Below are positions 40,007-49,379 of a stretch of DNA of 64,000 nucleotides, in pieces (the stretch's first letter is position 1; every line of letters begins with the position of its first letter). The position numbers and the translations under genes are program-made. The DNA lies in contig JAFQDN010000046.1 of NCBI GenBank assembly GCA_017415995.1, positions 1 to 64,000 of the forward strand, given 5' to 3'. This DNA comes from Akkermansia sp. (lineage in GTDB: Bacteria; Verrucomicrobiota; Verrucomicrobiia; Verrucomicrobiales; Akkermansiaceae). Under the pieces are notes generated by a model. That model was not told where the DNA came from and searched no databases. It saw only the letters and a list, made by a program, of their open reading frames with translations.

Positions 40007-41245
40007 TTACAAATTCTCCAACACTCCCATGGCATAGGGCGCTTGGGAGGATGTAAGCGGTGCCAGCATCCAAATGAACGGACCTGAGAACTCCAGCTTG
40101 GTGTATGGGGCATGAGTCGGCGAGGGTGCTCCGGGGTAGGGCTCACATTCCGAGAAGCTGAGTTCACACTGCTGGTAGAAGGCATCCAGCGGAAAGTGCG
40201 GAGCCTCCGCAATGCCCGGGAATGCAGCCTCCGTGTGGGAATAGAGCCTTGCTGCTCCCAATGCGCACAACATGGCGCTGATGTCCTGCGTATGATTGTG
40301 CAAGGAAAAGCGGGGCAGGGTGATGGTGGCGCTAGTGGGGGAAGCAAGAGCAAGAGCTTGGCGTATGGCGTTGTAATCCTGAACTTGCAGTTGCTCTGCC
40401 AAGGGGCGGGCACTCAGTTGTTTTGTGAGCGGGCGGATGAGGATGAGGGCGCAGTCATCTTTTGTTGCCAAAGCCGGTTCCGTGCTACTGCGGTAAAAAA
40501 GCGCCGTGGCAACCCATTTGCCCGCAGGGTCTGTGGCAATACGGAAATCTCCTTCCGCTTTCATCATCTGCACCTCTGTGCGGCTGCCGTCAGCGTTGTC
40601 AAACTTGCTTTTTTCCGTAAGGTGCAGGGGCATGGGAACTTGCCAGCTCCCGCGAAAACTGAGTACTGCCGTTGCTATGAAGTGGTAGCCGCGGGGGACT
40701 GTTACGCTGTTTGCCAAGTGAGAAACAGCGCCATCCGTATAGGTGGAAATGCGCCCGTTAATGTCGCGGTGGGCTCCGGCTAAATTGCCGGTGAGAGCCA
40801 CCGGAAACACAATGCTATTCTGCCGGGTGGGTTTCAGCTCGGCCGAGGAATCAGCAAACAGACAGGCGGCCTCCCGGATAGTGGCGGAGCTTTCCTGCAT
40901 TTGCGTAGGTAGCCGGAGGGCTCGTATGGGGGCTGCAGTTTGCTCATCCGCAGCCTGTTGTAAGTGCTCAAGGCACACAGCTATGGCATTGGGGGTAATC
41001 ACAATGTTGCCCTCCTGCGTTGTTTGCAGAGCAGCGTGCAGCAGGTTAATGCTGAAAGCGTCTGTTTGCACGGTTTCTCCCTCAGCGGGGAGGGTGATGC
41101 GCGGCCCGGCTTGCTGAAGGGGCTGCGACATGAGAACATCCCTAATGTACGGGTAAAAGACGCCGATGGTGAATGCCACCGCCGTGATGATAATGCCGTT
41201 TTTGATGATGGGTGGCAACTCCCGTAGTTTTTGCAGAATTTTCAT
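40007..41245 (-). CDS. Membrane-anchored serpin-like protein
   Basis: 412 residues. One N-terminal membrane helix (IIITAVAFTIGVFYPYI) anchors an extracytoplasmic domain. Serpin-fold landmarks: AFSINLLHAALQTTQEGNIVITPNAIAVCLE (first helices; shortened here to residues about 63-95), FIATAVLSFRGSWQVPM with TEKSKFDNADGSRTEVQMMKAEGDF, ITLPRFSLHNHTQDISAMLCALGAARLY, AFPGIAEA and the closing GPFIWMLAP...MGVLENL. The hinge before the reactive loop (normally small Ala/Thr-rich) reads SFSECEPYPGAPSPTHAPY, short and Pro-rich, so inhibition by loop insertion is doubtful. The start overlaps the dnaE stop by one base. Confidence 0.7.
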   Translation of the reverse strand: MKILQKLRELPPIIKNGIIITAVAFTIGVFYPYIRDVLMSQPLQQAGPRITLPAEGETVQTDAFSINLLHAALQTTQEGNIVITPNAIAVCLEHLQQAADEQTAAPIRALRLPTQMQESSATIREAACLFADSSAELKPTRQNSIVFPVALTGNLAGAHRDINGRISTYTDGAVSHLANSVTVPRGYHFIATAVLSFRGSWQVPMPLHLTEKSKFDNADGSRTEVQMMKAEGDFRIATDPAGKWVATALFYRSSTEPALATKDDCALILIRPLTKQLSARPLAEQLQVQDYNAIRQALALASPTSATITLPRFSLHNHTQDISAMLCALGAARLYSHTEAAFPGIAEAPHFPLDAFYQQCELSFSECEPYPGAPSPTHAPYTKLEFSGPFIWMLAPLTSSQAPYAMGVLENL

Positions 41246-44200
41246 CAGCTGTAAAGGGAAAGTAGTTCATCCAACTGTGGAGAAGGCGTTACTCGGTAGC
41301 GTTCTCCCAGCTCAATGGAAGCGCGGTTGCCCAAGGAGTTGCGGAACGTAATGTGAACGGGAACCCTGCCGGGATGCTCCAGCAAAATGCCTTTAATCAA
41401 CTCCAAATCATCACCGTTGTGACGAGCCGTGTTCAGCACTATCTCATAAAATGAAGGCGCTTTTCCCTTGCGTTTTTTTGCACCGCTGTCCAAAAGTTCC
41501 AGTCCGCGGGCAGAAACGGATTTGCCCCCGGTGCGCTCATCTTCACGCAAGGTGGCGCGGAACTTTACAAAACTTCCGGCTTGCAGTAGCCCCTCCACTT
41601 CCAAGGCCTTCGTATAATTGTCCGACCACAGCATGGCCTCGGTACTCCCGGTAAAGTCCTCCACCGTCAAAATGGCAAACTTGGAGCCGTTTTTGCTTAC
41701 CTTGACGCTGACAGAGCGCAGCATGCCTGCCATTTCATGTGAGCCTCGTATTTCTTCGCTTGTCATGTCAGGCAGGGTGCCGATGGGTAGGTATTTGGGG
41801 TTGTCAATCACCCCGCGCATGCTGTCCAGCGGGTTGCCGGTAAAATAGGCTCCGGTGAGGAATTTTTCATCATCTAAGCGTTTTTCTTTGGGCCATTCTT
41901 GGGTAATGACTTTTTCCTCAGGGGCGGAGGTGGTTTCCTGCATGTCGAAGAGCGACATTTGCCCGGCAGCGTTGTCCTTGTGCACGCTGGCCGCCCCGCT
42001 CAGGCATTGCTCAATTTTCTCGAAGAGCTGGGCTCGGCACACATGCAGACAATCAAATGCACCGCACTGTACCAACACTTCCAATTGGTTACGGCGTACG
42101 CTTTGCGGAGGTATGCGGTAACAGAAATCCTCCAAACTCTTGAATGGACCGTTTTTAAGCCGTTCATCTACGATGACGCTGACGGTTTCCGAGCTCATAC
42201 TTTTGACAGAAGCCAGCCCGAAGCGTACCGCCAAGTGCCCGTTGGGCATGGTTTCCGGTTGGAATTTGACGGCAGAGTGGTTCACGCAGGGGCCGAGCAC
42301 CTCGATGCCCATGCGGATGGCCTCTTGAATGAATACGCCTATTTTTTCATTCGTGGATTCATTCGACATCAAGCCACAAAGGAATTCCACCGGGTAGTGC
42401 GCTTTGAGGTAGGCCGTCCAGTAGGAAATGTGCCCGTAACAGGCTGAGTGTGATTTGTTGAATCCGTAACCTGCGAACTTTTGGATTTTGTCGAAGATGG
42501 CGTTGGCCGTTTTTTCGTCAATTTGGTTGACGTCCCAACAGCCTTTAACGAATCGGCGGCGTTGCTCCGCCATTTCCTGCATATCTTTGTGCCCCATGGC
42601 GCGGCGCAGCAAGTCTGCACCGCCGAGGGTGTAGCCGGCCAATAATTTAGCAGCAGCCTGCACCTGTTCTTGGTAAATCATCACGCCGTAGGTAAGTCCG
42701 GAGACGGTTTCGAGCAACGGGTGCTCGTACTCCGCCTGCTTCCATCCCTTCTTCACGGCAATCATGTCGTCCATGAACTGCATGGCTCCCGGGCGGTACA
42801 GTGCCAACAGGGCGATGATGTCTTCAATGTTATCAATCCCGTAGCGGCGGCATGTATCTACCATACCACCGGATTCCAGCTGGAATACGCCCATGGTATC
42901 ACCTCGGTTGAGCAGGGCAAAGGTTTCTTTGTCGCGGATGTCCACTGCGTCGTAACAGAAATCCGGTTCGCGCCAGCGCACATAGCGCTCCGCATCTTTC
43001 ATCACCGTGAGGGTTTTGAGCCCCAAGAAGTCCATTTTGAGCAATCCTGCGTTGTAAATGGCGCCCATATCGCATTGCGCCACAACTTCGCCATGCGGGT
43101 TGCTGAGGTCATCTCGTGTAAGGGCTACGTACTCATCCAGCGGGCGGTCACCAATCACCACGCCGGCAGCGTGCATGCCTACGTTGCGTACGGTTCCTTC
43201 CAATTTTTTTGCATAGTCCCACACCTCAGCATAGGTGCTGTCTTGCAGGAGGTTACGCAGGTCTTCACTGGCATCGTAACTTTTGGCGAGCGTTACTCCG
43301 GGACCACTTTCAATGAGTTTTGCAATGCGGTCACTGTCTGCATAGCTCATATCCAGCACGCGTGCTACGTCCTTAATGACGGATTTTGCACCCATGGTGC
43401 CGTAGGTGATGATGTGGGTAACGGCGCGCTCGCCATACTTGTGCCGTACATAGTCAATGACTTCCGGGCGTCGGCTCTGGCAGAAGTCAATGTCAATATC
43501 CGGCGGGCTCACGCGTTCCGGATTAAGGAAACGCTCGAAGATGAGCCCGAAGGCGTAGGGGTCTATGTTGGTGATTTTCATCACATAGGCCACCAGTGAG
43601 CCGGCGGCAGATCCACGCCCGGGGCCTACGGGAATATCATGGCTCTTGGCCCAGTTAATGAAGTCGGCCGTGATGAGGAAGTAGCTGGGGAAGCGTAACT
43701 GATTGATGATGCCCAGCTCATAATCCAAGCGCGCCCGCAGCTCTTTGTCATTTTCCGCGCGCTCTTTTCCGTAGCGGTCCGCTAAGCCTTCATAACAAAT
43801 TTTTCGCAGGTATTCCTCACGCGTAGAGCCGTCCTCGGGGGCGAACTCCGGGTAACGCTCCGTGGAGGTGGAGTCCAGCTTGATGGAGGTATTGCAGCGC
43901 TCAGCAATGATGTTCGTGTTTTCATACGCATCCGGGTATTCCGGGAAGAGCTCGCGCATCTCCTCCTCGCTCTTGAAGTAAACACTGCGTGGGTAGCGCA
44001 TGCGTTTACCGTCCATACGCTTGTTGCCGGTGCCCACGCAGATGAGAATATCATGCGCATCGTGATCTTCGGCATTGAGGAAGTGGGCGTCGTTGGTAAC
44101 AACAAGTCCTACGTCATGTTTGCGGGCTAAACGCACCAGCTCCGGTGTGCAGCGGCGCTCCTCCTCCAGCTCATGGTCTTGCAATTCGACGAACAGGTTG

Positions 44201-44757
44201 TCCTTGCCGTACACATCTATGAGCTCCAACAGTACTTCTTCCGCTTTTTCCGGCTGGTCCTGCAATATCCACTCCTGCATGGGGCCGGATATACAGCCCG
44301 TCAGGCAGATGAGCCCGCGGCTGAACTCGCGTAGCGTTGCCATGTCTACTCTCGGCTTGTAGTAAAAGCCGTCCAAATGTCCGCGTGAGACGATTTTGAT
44401 GAGGTTTTCCCAGCCCAAGTTGTTTTCGCACAGTAGCACCAAATGAGTGTATTTGCTGCGCCCCGGTATTTGTTTTTTTACGTCCAGCGGGGTGGGGGAA
44501 AGGTAGATTTCGCACCCCAAAATGGGTTTGAAAACCGGCTTTTTCTCATCGGGGTGCTCCTTATTCCACTCAAGGATGCCTTTATTGTGTTTTTTGACGT
44601 TCACCATGAACTCAATGGCGGCAAAAACGTTGCCGTGATCCGTTATGGCTACGGAGTTCATGCCCAACTCCGTGCACCGCTTGATGAGATCCTTGGTATG
44701 AATCATCCCATCAAGTAGTGAGTATTCTGTGTGAACGTGTAAGTGTGTAAAGGCCAT
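41245..44757 (-). CDS. dnaE: DNA polymerase III subunit alpha
   Basis: 1170 residues. N-terminal PHP domain FTHLHVHTEYSLLDGM, AITDHGNVFAAIEF. Palm: GPGRGSAAGSLVAYV (about residue 380) and the catalytic PPDIDIDFCQSRR (about 417). Then KMDFLGLKTLTVMKDA, fingers with VYQEQV-like IYQEQVQAAAKLL and KSHSACYGHISYWTAYLKAHYP. Helix-hairpin-helix and OB-fold (LTVEDFTGSTEAMLW) at the C-terminus. This is the replicative DnaE1-type chromosome polymerase. A possible extended -10 (TGGTATAAT) ends only 12 bases before the ATG, giving a very short leader. Confidence 0.97.
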   Translation of the reverse strand: MAFTHLHVHTEYSLLDGMIHTKDLIKRCTELGMNSVAITDHGNVFAAIEFMVNVKKHNKGILEWNKEHPDEKKPVFKPILGCEIYLSPTPLDVKKQIPGRSKYTHLVLLCENNLGWENLIKIVSRGHLDGFYYKPRVDMATLREFSRGLICLTGCISGPMQEWILQDQPEKAEEVLLELIDVYGKDNLFVELQDHELEEERRCTPELVRLARKHDVGLVVTNDAHFLNAEDHDAHDILICVGTGNKRMDGKRMRYPRSVYFKSEEEMRELFPEYPDAYENTNIIAERCNTSIKLDSTSTERYPEFAPEDGSTREEYLRKICYEGLADRYGKERAENDKELRARLDYELGIINQLRFPSYFLITADFINWAKSHDIPVGPGRGSAAGSLVAYVMKITNIDPYAFGLIFERFLNPERVSPPDIDIDFCQSRRPEVIDYVRHKYGERAVTHIITYGTMGAKSVIKDVARVLDMSYADSDRIAKLIESGPGVTLAKSYDASEDLRNLLQDSTYAEVWDYAKKLEGTVRNVGMHAAGVVIGDRPLDEYVALTRDDLSNPHGEVVAQCDMGAIYNAGLLKMDFLGLKTLTVMKDAERYVRWREPDFCYDAVDIRDKETFALLNRGDTMGVFQLESGGMVDTCRRYGIDNIEDIIALLALYRPGAMQFMDDMIAVKKGWKQAEYEHPLLETVSGLTYGVMIYQEQVQAAAKLLAGYTLGGADLLRRAMGHKDMQEMAEQRRRFVKGCWDVNQIDEKTANAIFDKIQKFAGYGFNKSHSACYGHISYWTAYLKAHYPVEFLCGLMSNESTNEKIGVFIQEAIRMGIEVLGPCVNHSAVKFQPETMPNGHLAVRFGLASVKSMSSETVSVIVDERLKNGPFKSLEDFCYRIPPQSVRRNQLEVLVQCGAFDCLHVCRAQLFEKIEQCLSGAASVHKDNAAGQMSLFDMQETTSAPEEKVITQEWPKEKRLDDEKFLTGAYFTGNPLDSMRGVIDNPKYLPIGTLPDMTSEEIRGSHEMAGMLRSVSVKVSKNGSKFAILTVEDFTGSTEAMLWSDNYTKALEVEGLLQAGSFVKFRATLREDERTGGKSVSARGLELLDSGAKKRKGKAPSFYEIVLNTARHNGDDLELIKGILLEHPGRVPVHITFRNSLGNRASIELGERYRVTPSPQLDELLSLYS

Positions 44758-44770
44758 AGTGCGCTGCGCA

Positions 44771-45262
44771 TTATACCACGGTATCCCCCGTCAAGTAAAG
44801 CCGTAAGTGCTCCGGATGCTGAATTTGAGTATTGAATTCGAGCTTCAGTAAATGGGCTTTGAGCGTGCTGCCACCTCTGTAGTTTCCGGGGGGATGGTGA
44901 GCGGAGATGACTCTGTGGCAAGGAATCAAGATGGGTAGGGGATTGGTGGCGCAGATGTTGCCGACAGCGCGAGCTGCTCCTAAGCTGCCGTAAGTTGTTG
45001 TACAGCCATATGGTATGGCTGCGATGCGCTGTAAGGTTTGCGCCTGAAAAGGTGTGCCTTGGGGGAGTTTTATCGGGAGGTTAAAATAGGGTCTGTTCCC
45101 GAGCAGCCACTCCTCCAGTTGCAGAAAGCAGGTGTGAGGGAGTGTGTGTGGTTGTGGCTCAGGGGCATCAGGCGCTTCACAAGGTAGCCAAAGGCGGGTA
45201 ATGAACCCGCCCGAGGTTTGGATGGCAATGCGCCCGATAGTAAGCTTTTTACTCGTTATCAT
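44771..45262 (-). CDS. ogt: Methylated-DNA--protein-cysteine methyltransferase
   Basis: 163 residues from ATG 45262. The active site IPCHRVI (within LPILIPCHRVISAHHPPGNYRGG) accepts the alkyl group from O6-methylguanine; FQAQTLQRIAAIPYGCTTTYGSLGAARAVGN is the DNA-binding helix-turn-helix (shortened: residues about 78-108). The N-terminal domain is short. It overlaps the upstream Sel1 gene by 14 bases, which supports this start. Symbol ogt is used for the class. Confidence 0.92.
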   Translation of the reverse strand: MITSKKLTIGRIAIQTSGGFITRLWLPCEAPDAPEPQPHTLPHTCFLQLEEWLLGNRPYFNLPIKLPQGTPFQAQTLQRIAAIPYGCTTTYGSLGAARAVGNICATNPLPILIPCHRVISAHHPPGNYRGGSTLKAHLLKLEFNTQIQHPEHLRLYLTGDTVV

Positions 45263-46715
45263 TTGTTGTGGCATCCTCGTCCTCTTGGCGCCGGGCACGT
45301 TTGTTGAGGATGTGCACGATGATAATGGGAAGTCCGAAGACGATGATAAGGAGCACAGGGATGACACCCCAAAGGAAGATGTTGAGGTAGCGCGAGCAGG
45401 TTGCATCTCCTGCATCACTGCCGATTTTCCACCATCTGTACATCAGAGTGGGGCTCCACTCCAGCTCCGAGGTCGGGATGATGTGGCAGAGACCACGGTG
45501 AGCCATGGCTTCGATGACGTTGCGGTCACTGGCGATGCGGTACCAGTTATCGGCAAGTTCTTTGTTGCCGATGCTTTCATAATACAAGGCCAACTCATAA
45601 GGCGCGCGCCCTACGTACCAATCCTTGCCTTCGCTGAAGTAGGAAGCCACGGCTTCCAACATGGCGAGCCCTCGTTCGGTATCTTGTTCAATTCCGGGGG
45701 CCCCGTGAAGCTTCATGATGCCGACGTAGGTCATGGCCTCCGGCATTTTCATGCTTGCAGCGCGGTTGAAACATATGAAAGCCTCTTTGTTGTTGTTTTT
45801 ATTTTTGAGGCGCAATCCTTTGCAGTATATTGCGTTGCGTATATTGAGCGTGTCTGCGATGTCGAGATAATGCTCACCGAGGGCTTCATCCTTGGTGACT
45901 CCGTTTTTACCGTTGAGATAGGAGTCCGCCAGCAACCATGCCATTTGACCGGCGTTAGGTGCTGCTTGCGCCGCATTGTGTGGAGGCGCAGCTGTATCGG
46001 CAATTTTGCGGGCGTAGGAGAGAGCTTTGGGCATGTCAGGTGTTACCCCTATGCCGTTGGCATAAGTTTGGAACAAGCGTTCGTAAGCCCAAGGCGTGGC
46101 AGCTTGCTCCAGATGAGCGATGCCGGCAGTGGCGTCTTTTTGGGTGCCGAGCCCCTCTTGCTCCATGTAGCCCATCATCTCCAGTGCTTTGTTTTTTTGC
46201 TCCGTGGAGTCTTGAGTGGCCTGTTCTTTGTATATGGAGTAGGCTTTTTCGTAAAAGCGATTGCTTTCTTCCGGGCTGAACGGTTTGAAGTATTCTCCCA
46301 GCAGGACGGAGGAGACGGCATCTCCCAATTCACTGGCCTTGGAGAGCAGGGTAACAGCTTGCTGCGGAGAGCTCTGAACGTATACGTCGCCGTGCAGGTA
46401 GAGCATGCCCAGTTCTCGGAGATGCTGTACATCACCGGCATTTGCCAGCGCTTCCTTTTGTTGCATGTACTTTTGGAACCAGGCTTTTGCCACGGCATCC
46501 TGCCCGTTTTGGGCATACTGCGCATACACCTGCTTTGTGGCGACAATATCCCCGCTGTCGGATTTTGCTTTAAGCTCCGTCAGTTGAGCCTCTAAGGCGG
46601 CGTCTTTTCCGGTGTATTGTTGTTGCTCTTGCGGAGCCGTGTTTTCATGGCCTGCTGCGAGCAATGGTGTTACCAACAGTGCCAATAGTATGCTTGTGTA
46701 TCTCATCTTTCGCAT
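45249..46715 (-). CDS. Sel1-repeat exported membrane protein
   Basis: 488 residues. Signal peptide MRYTSILLALLVTPLLAAG (ATG at 46706 is the likelier start of the exported form). The periplasmic part is a chain of Sel1/TPR-like repeats (for example LGMLYLHGDVYVQSSPQQAVTLL, AYERLFQTYANGIGV, EAMTYVGIMKLHGAPGIEQD). A C-terminal membrane helix (GVIPVLLIIVFGLPIIIVHIL) and a charged cytoplasmic tail follow. Sel1 proteins act as adaptors in envelope complexes. The partner is unknown. Confidence 0.75.
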   Translation of the reverse strand: MRKMRYTSILLALLVTPLLAAGHENTAPQEQQQYTGKDAALEAQLTELKAKSDSGDIVATKQVYAQYAQNGQDAVAKAWFQKYMQQKEALANAGDVQHLRELGMLYLHGDVYVQSSPQQAVTLLSKASELGDAVSSVLLGEYFKPFSPEESNRFYEKAYSIYKEQATQDSTEQKNKALEMMGYMEQEGLGTQKDATAGIAHLEQAATPWAYERLFQTYANGIGVTPDMPKALSYARKIADTAAPPHNAAQAAPNAGQMAWLLADSYLNGKNGVTKDEALGEHYLDIADTLNIRNAIYCKGLRLKNKNNNKEAFICFNRAASMKMPEAMTYVGIMKLHGAPGIEQDTERGLAMLEAVASYFSEGKDWYVGRAPYELALYYESIGNKELADNWYRIASDRNVIEAMAHRGLCHIIPTSELEWSPTLMYRWWKIGSDAGDATCSRYLNIFLWGVIPVLLIIVFGLPIIIVHILNKRARRQEDEDATTNDNE

Positions 46716-46814
46716 TATTCTTCCTCTATTTTGAGAGTTCGTTTCGCCCGGTTCCGTTCAATATAACACACGACCCCGCTTGCGGCAGGGTCGTGCGTGT
46801 CGGTTCCATTTTTA

Positions 46815-48269
46815 TCAGTTGTCGCCCTTGTCGTATGGACGCCGTTTGTTGAAACTGCGGTAATTCTTACGCTCACCACCGCCGAATCCGCGGCGCTCGC
46901 CATCGCGGAAGTTGCGGCGCTCACCGCCACCGAACCCGCGGCGCTCGCCATCGCGGAAGTTGCGGCGCTCACCGCCACCGAACCCGCGGCGCTCGCCATC
47001 ACGGAAGTTGCGGCGCTCACCGCCACCGAACCCGCGGCGCTCGCCATCACGGAAGTTGCGGCGCTCACCACCACCGAACCCGCGGCGCTCGCCATCACGG
47101 AAGTTGCAGCGCTCACCACCACCGAACCCGCGGCGCTCGCCATCACGGAAGTTGCGGCGCTCACCACCACCGAACCCGCGGCGCTCGCCATCACGGAAGT
47201 TGCGGCGCTCACCACCGCCGAACCCGCGGCGTTCGCCATCACGGAAGTTGCGGCGCTCACCACCGCCGAACCCGCGGCGCTCGCCATCACGCGAGGCAAA
47301 GGGTTCTCTCTTGGCTCGGGGGGCCTTGCCGAAGGGTCGGTTGTTGTTTTCACGCTCGGGCTCAAAGGCCTCACCATCCGTAAACTTGGTGGCAGATTCC
47401 AATGCTTCCTCCTCGGTTTCAAAGTCAGCGGGGTTGAATACATAGTCCTCGCTGTCATCATATTCCGTGTCTTTAGCTTGCTCCGTTCGGCGGGGCTTAA
47501 ATACTTGCTTGGCACCCATTAAGCCCTTGCGGCGGCGGGGATTAGTAGTTGCAAGTGCTACTTGCTCCTCGTCCATCAGCATGGCGTGGCCGGGCTCCAA
47601 ATCACCTCCCCACAGGGAGCCGATGCGTACGCGCACAAGCTTCTTGACGCGTAAGCCCAAACATGCAAACATTTGGCGCACTTGCCGTTTCAGCCCCTGC
47701 TCCAGAACCACGCAAGCCCGGCGGGCACTCAGTCGTGATACGTATTTTGCTTTGGCTTGTCCCTCCGGGATGCGAACCCCTTTGAGCAGTTGGAGGAGTA
47801 CGCTGCTGTCAAAAGCTTGGTCAAGTGTGACCCAGTATTCTTTTTCAATACCGCCGGACGGGTGTCCGATGCTTTGGCTCAGTGTTCCGTTGTTGGAGAA
47901 AATCAGCAGACCCTCGCTGTCTGCATCCAAGCGTCCGATGTAGTTGGCATAGCGGTATTTAGCCGGTAATAGGTCATATACGGTGCCGATGGCGCCTTGG
48001 GCATCTCGGCTGCACACGTACCCGCGCGGCTTGTTGAGCAGCAGTACCACTTCTTCCTTAGGCGTGGCGTGTCGTCCGTCCACTTTTACAAAATCTGTCG
48101 GCAGAACCCGCAGTCCGGGAGTGTCCACTGCTTTCCCGTTCACCTCTACTCGCCCCTCGGCTATCAGACGGTCTGCCGCACGGCGGGATTCATAGCCGCA
48201 GGAGGCCAAAAACTTGTTCAGGCGTACGCTGCCTTCGGGGGCAGGTGGGTATGTATTCTCTTCTGTCAT
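46815..48269 (-). CDS. RsuA/RluB-type pseudouridine synthase with repetitive RG-rich tail
   Basis: 484 residues from ATG 48269. S4 domain SVRLNKFLASCGYESRRAADRLI, then the catalytic YIGRLDADSEGLLIFSNNG (the Asp of G-R-L-D-x-D-S-x-G-L) and EKEYWVTL, RQVRQMFACLGLRVKKLVRVRIG. It converts a specific uridine in rRNA to pseudouridine. From about residue 330 the tail is nine copies of a 16-residue unit (GERRGFGGGERRNFRD), encoded by a 48-bp repeat. Arg/Gly/Phe-rich tails bind RNA. Which rRNA site is modified cannot be told. Confidence 0.9.
   Translation of the reverse strand: MTEENTYPPAPEGSVRLNKFLASCGYESRRAADRLIAEGRVEVNGKAVDTPGLRVLPTDFVKVDGRHATPKEEVVLLLNKPRGYVCSRDAQGAIGTVYDLLPAKYRYANYIGRLDADSEGLLIFSNNGTLSQSIGHPSGGIEKEYWVTLDQAFDSSVLLQLLKGVRIPEGQAKAKYVSRLSARRACVVLEQGLKRQVRQMFACLGLRVKKLVRVRIGSLWGGDLEPGHAMLMDEEQVALATTNPRRRKGLMGAKQVFKPRRTEQAKDTEYDDSEDYVFNPADFETEEEALESATKFTDGEAFEPERENNNRPFGKAPRAKREPFASRDGERRGFGGGERRNFRDGERRGFGGGERRNFRDGERRGFGGGERRNFRDGERRGFGGGERCNFRDGERRGFGGGERRNFRDGERRGFGGGERRNFRDGERRGFGGGERRNFRDGERRGFGGGERRNFRDGERRGFGGGERKNYRSFNKRRPYDKGDN
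46857..47292 (-). repeat. In-frame 48-bp tandem repeat (about nine units)
   Basis: Exact 48-base period within the pseudouridine synthase gene, with few substitutions between units (one Arg to Cys). Near-identity implies recent expansion or gene conversion. The complementary strand is also open in all units as a by-product of the period. Confidence 0.9.
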
Positions 48270-48314
48270 GTCTCTCGTTGTGTGGCGCTCTCGCGCGCGT
48301 GTATTATCCTTAAG

Positions 48315-48345
48315 GAGCCTCACGGTTGTACACCGAGAGGCTCCG
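48315..48345 (-). terminator. Hairpin after the small basic protein gene
   Basis: GGAGCCTC and GAGGCTCC form a perfect eight-base stem around a 13-base loop. The following T-run on the minus strand is weak (TTAAGG). Confidence 0.45.
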
Positions 48346-48395
48346 GAAAATGTGCTTTAGCATGCCCTCATGAGCTGAGAGCCGTGATGGTGGAA

Positions 48396-48551
48396 TTAGG
48401 CCTCGAACTTGGTCTTCGGCAGGCCAATCGGGCTCTGACCCTGCTTCCACTGGCCGCGCTCTTTCATGAGCTTGACTCGCTCAAAACGCTTGAGGACAGA
48501 ACGCTTACCGCCAACGGTACCGGTTGCTTTAAGTGTGGAGTGCTTGGACAT
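48396..48551 (-). CDS. Small basic protein of the PVC group (TIGR04137 type)
   Basis: 51 residues, starting MSKHSTLKATGTVGGKRSVL and ending GLPKTKFEA, with KRFERVKLMKERGQW between. This matches the short, highly basic protein found in Verrucomicrobia and Chlamydiae and thought to be ribosome-associated. It is the best taxonomic marker in the window. A hairpin GGAGCCTC/GAGGCTCC lies downstream at 48315-48345. Confidence 0.8.
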   Translation of the reverse strand: MSKHSTLKATGTVGGKRSVLKRFERVKLMKERGQWKQGQSPIGLPKTKFEA

Positions 48552-48759
48552 ATCTGTATTTTGATGTAAAAGGTTTATACCGCATCACTGCGGAATGGTG
48601 GTCGCCTCTTATACTCCATTTTATTCTGTTTGGCAAGTCAAATTTGCGTCTTTTTTATTCTTTTCTGCTTTTTCGTGTTTTTTTGCGGGGGAAAAAGATA
48701 AACGAACCCCAATCTGTACTTGTCAGATCGGGGCCGAAAAATTCGAGAGCGACAAAGAT

Positions 48760-49281
48760 TTACTTCTTTTTCTTCTTTTTTACCGGTTTGCAAATCTTTT
48801 TCCAGTCGAGTACGCCTTTTCCATGACCGCTGTACAGTACATTGCCCTGCGCATCTACAATAGTAGCCTGCGGAATACCGGCGGCAGGACTGTAGCCCGG
48901 CAGGGTGTTGACAGCCGGATCTGACTTCAAAATGCACGGGAAGCCGGCTTCGTAGTGCTCAAGGTATGCTTTTGCTTCTTCCGGTGTTTTGTCATGACCG
49001 ATGAGGATTACCTCAATCTTCTTTTTCTTCATTTTTTTGTAATCCCTAACCACCTGAGGCATCAGCGCTTTGCACGGACCGCACCATGAGGCAGAGTGCA
49101 GGTACACATAGTATTTGGCATTTGCCATAGGTTTGTCGTCCGTAAGAAATTCTATATCCTTAACGGCCGCTTGTACTGCAGGGACGTTGGAGTCATCCGC
49201 TTCGTCTGCGTGGCATACAGGAGTCGTTACTCCGGCAATAATACCGGATAACATGGTCAGGTATAAGAAGATGTTCTTCAT
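48760..49281 (-). CDS. Exported thioredoxin-like protein
   Basis: 173 residues with signal peptide (MKNIFLYLTMLSGIIAGVTTPVCHA). Thioredoxin fold with active site HSASWCGPCKALMP, VILIGHDKTPEEAKAYL, and the cis-Pro segment GIPQATIVDAQGN. It should act as a periplasmic thiol-disulfide protein. The tail ends in six Lys. A similar exported thioredoxin-like gene with a Lys-rich section is at 56571-57236. Confidence 0.82.
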   Translation of the reverse strand: MKNIFLYLTMLSGIIAGVTTPVCHADEADDSNVPAVQAAVKDIEFLTDDKPMANAKYYVYLHSASWCGPCKALMPQVVRDYKKMKKKKIEVILIGHDKTPEEAKAYLEHYEAGFPCILKSDPAVNTLPGYSPAAGIPQATIVDAQGNVLYSGHGKGVLDWKKICKPVKKKKKK

Positions 49282-49379
49282 GGCAAGGGCAGAGTAGCAA
49301 AAATCCGTTCCGTGGTCAAGCGTTGTGATTGCAAAACTTCACATTTTTTGAGGTCCATTCATGCTCATCATGGCAACGC

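Noticed and set aside
46857..47292. Regular repeat array resembling CRISPR
   Set aside because: Units are contiguous with no spacers and lie inside a coding region.
46797..47522. Long open frames opposite the pseudouridine synthase tail with EVAALT-type repeats
   Set aside because: They exist only because a 48-bp period without stops stays open on both strands; the minus frame continues a clear enzyme domain.
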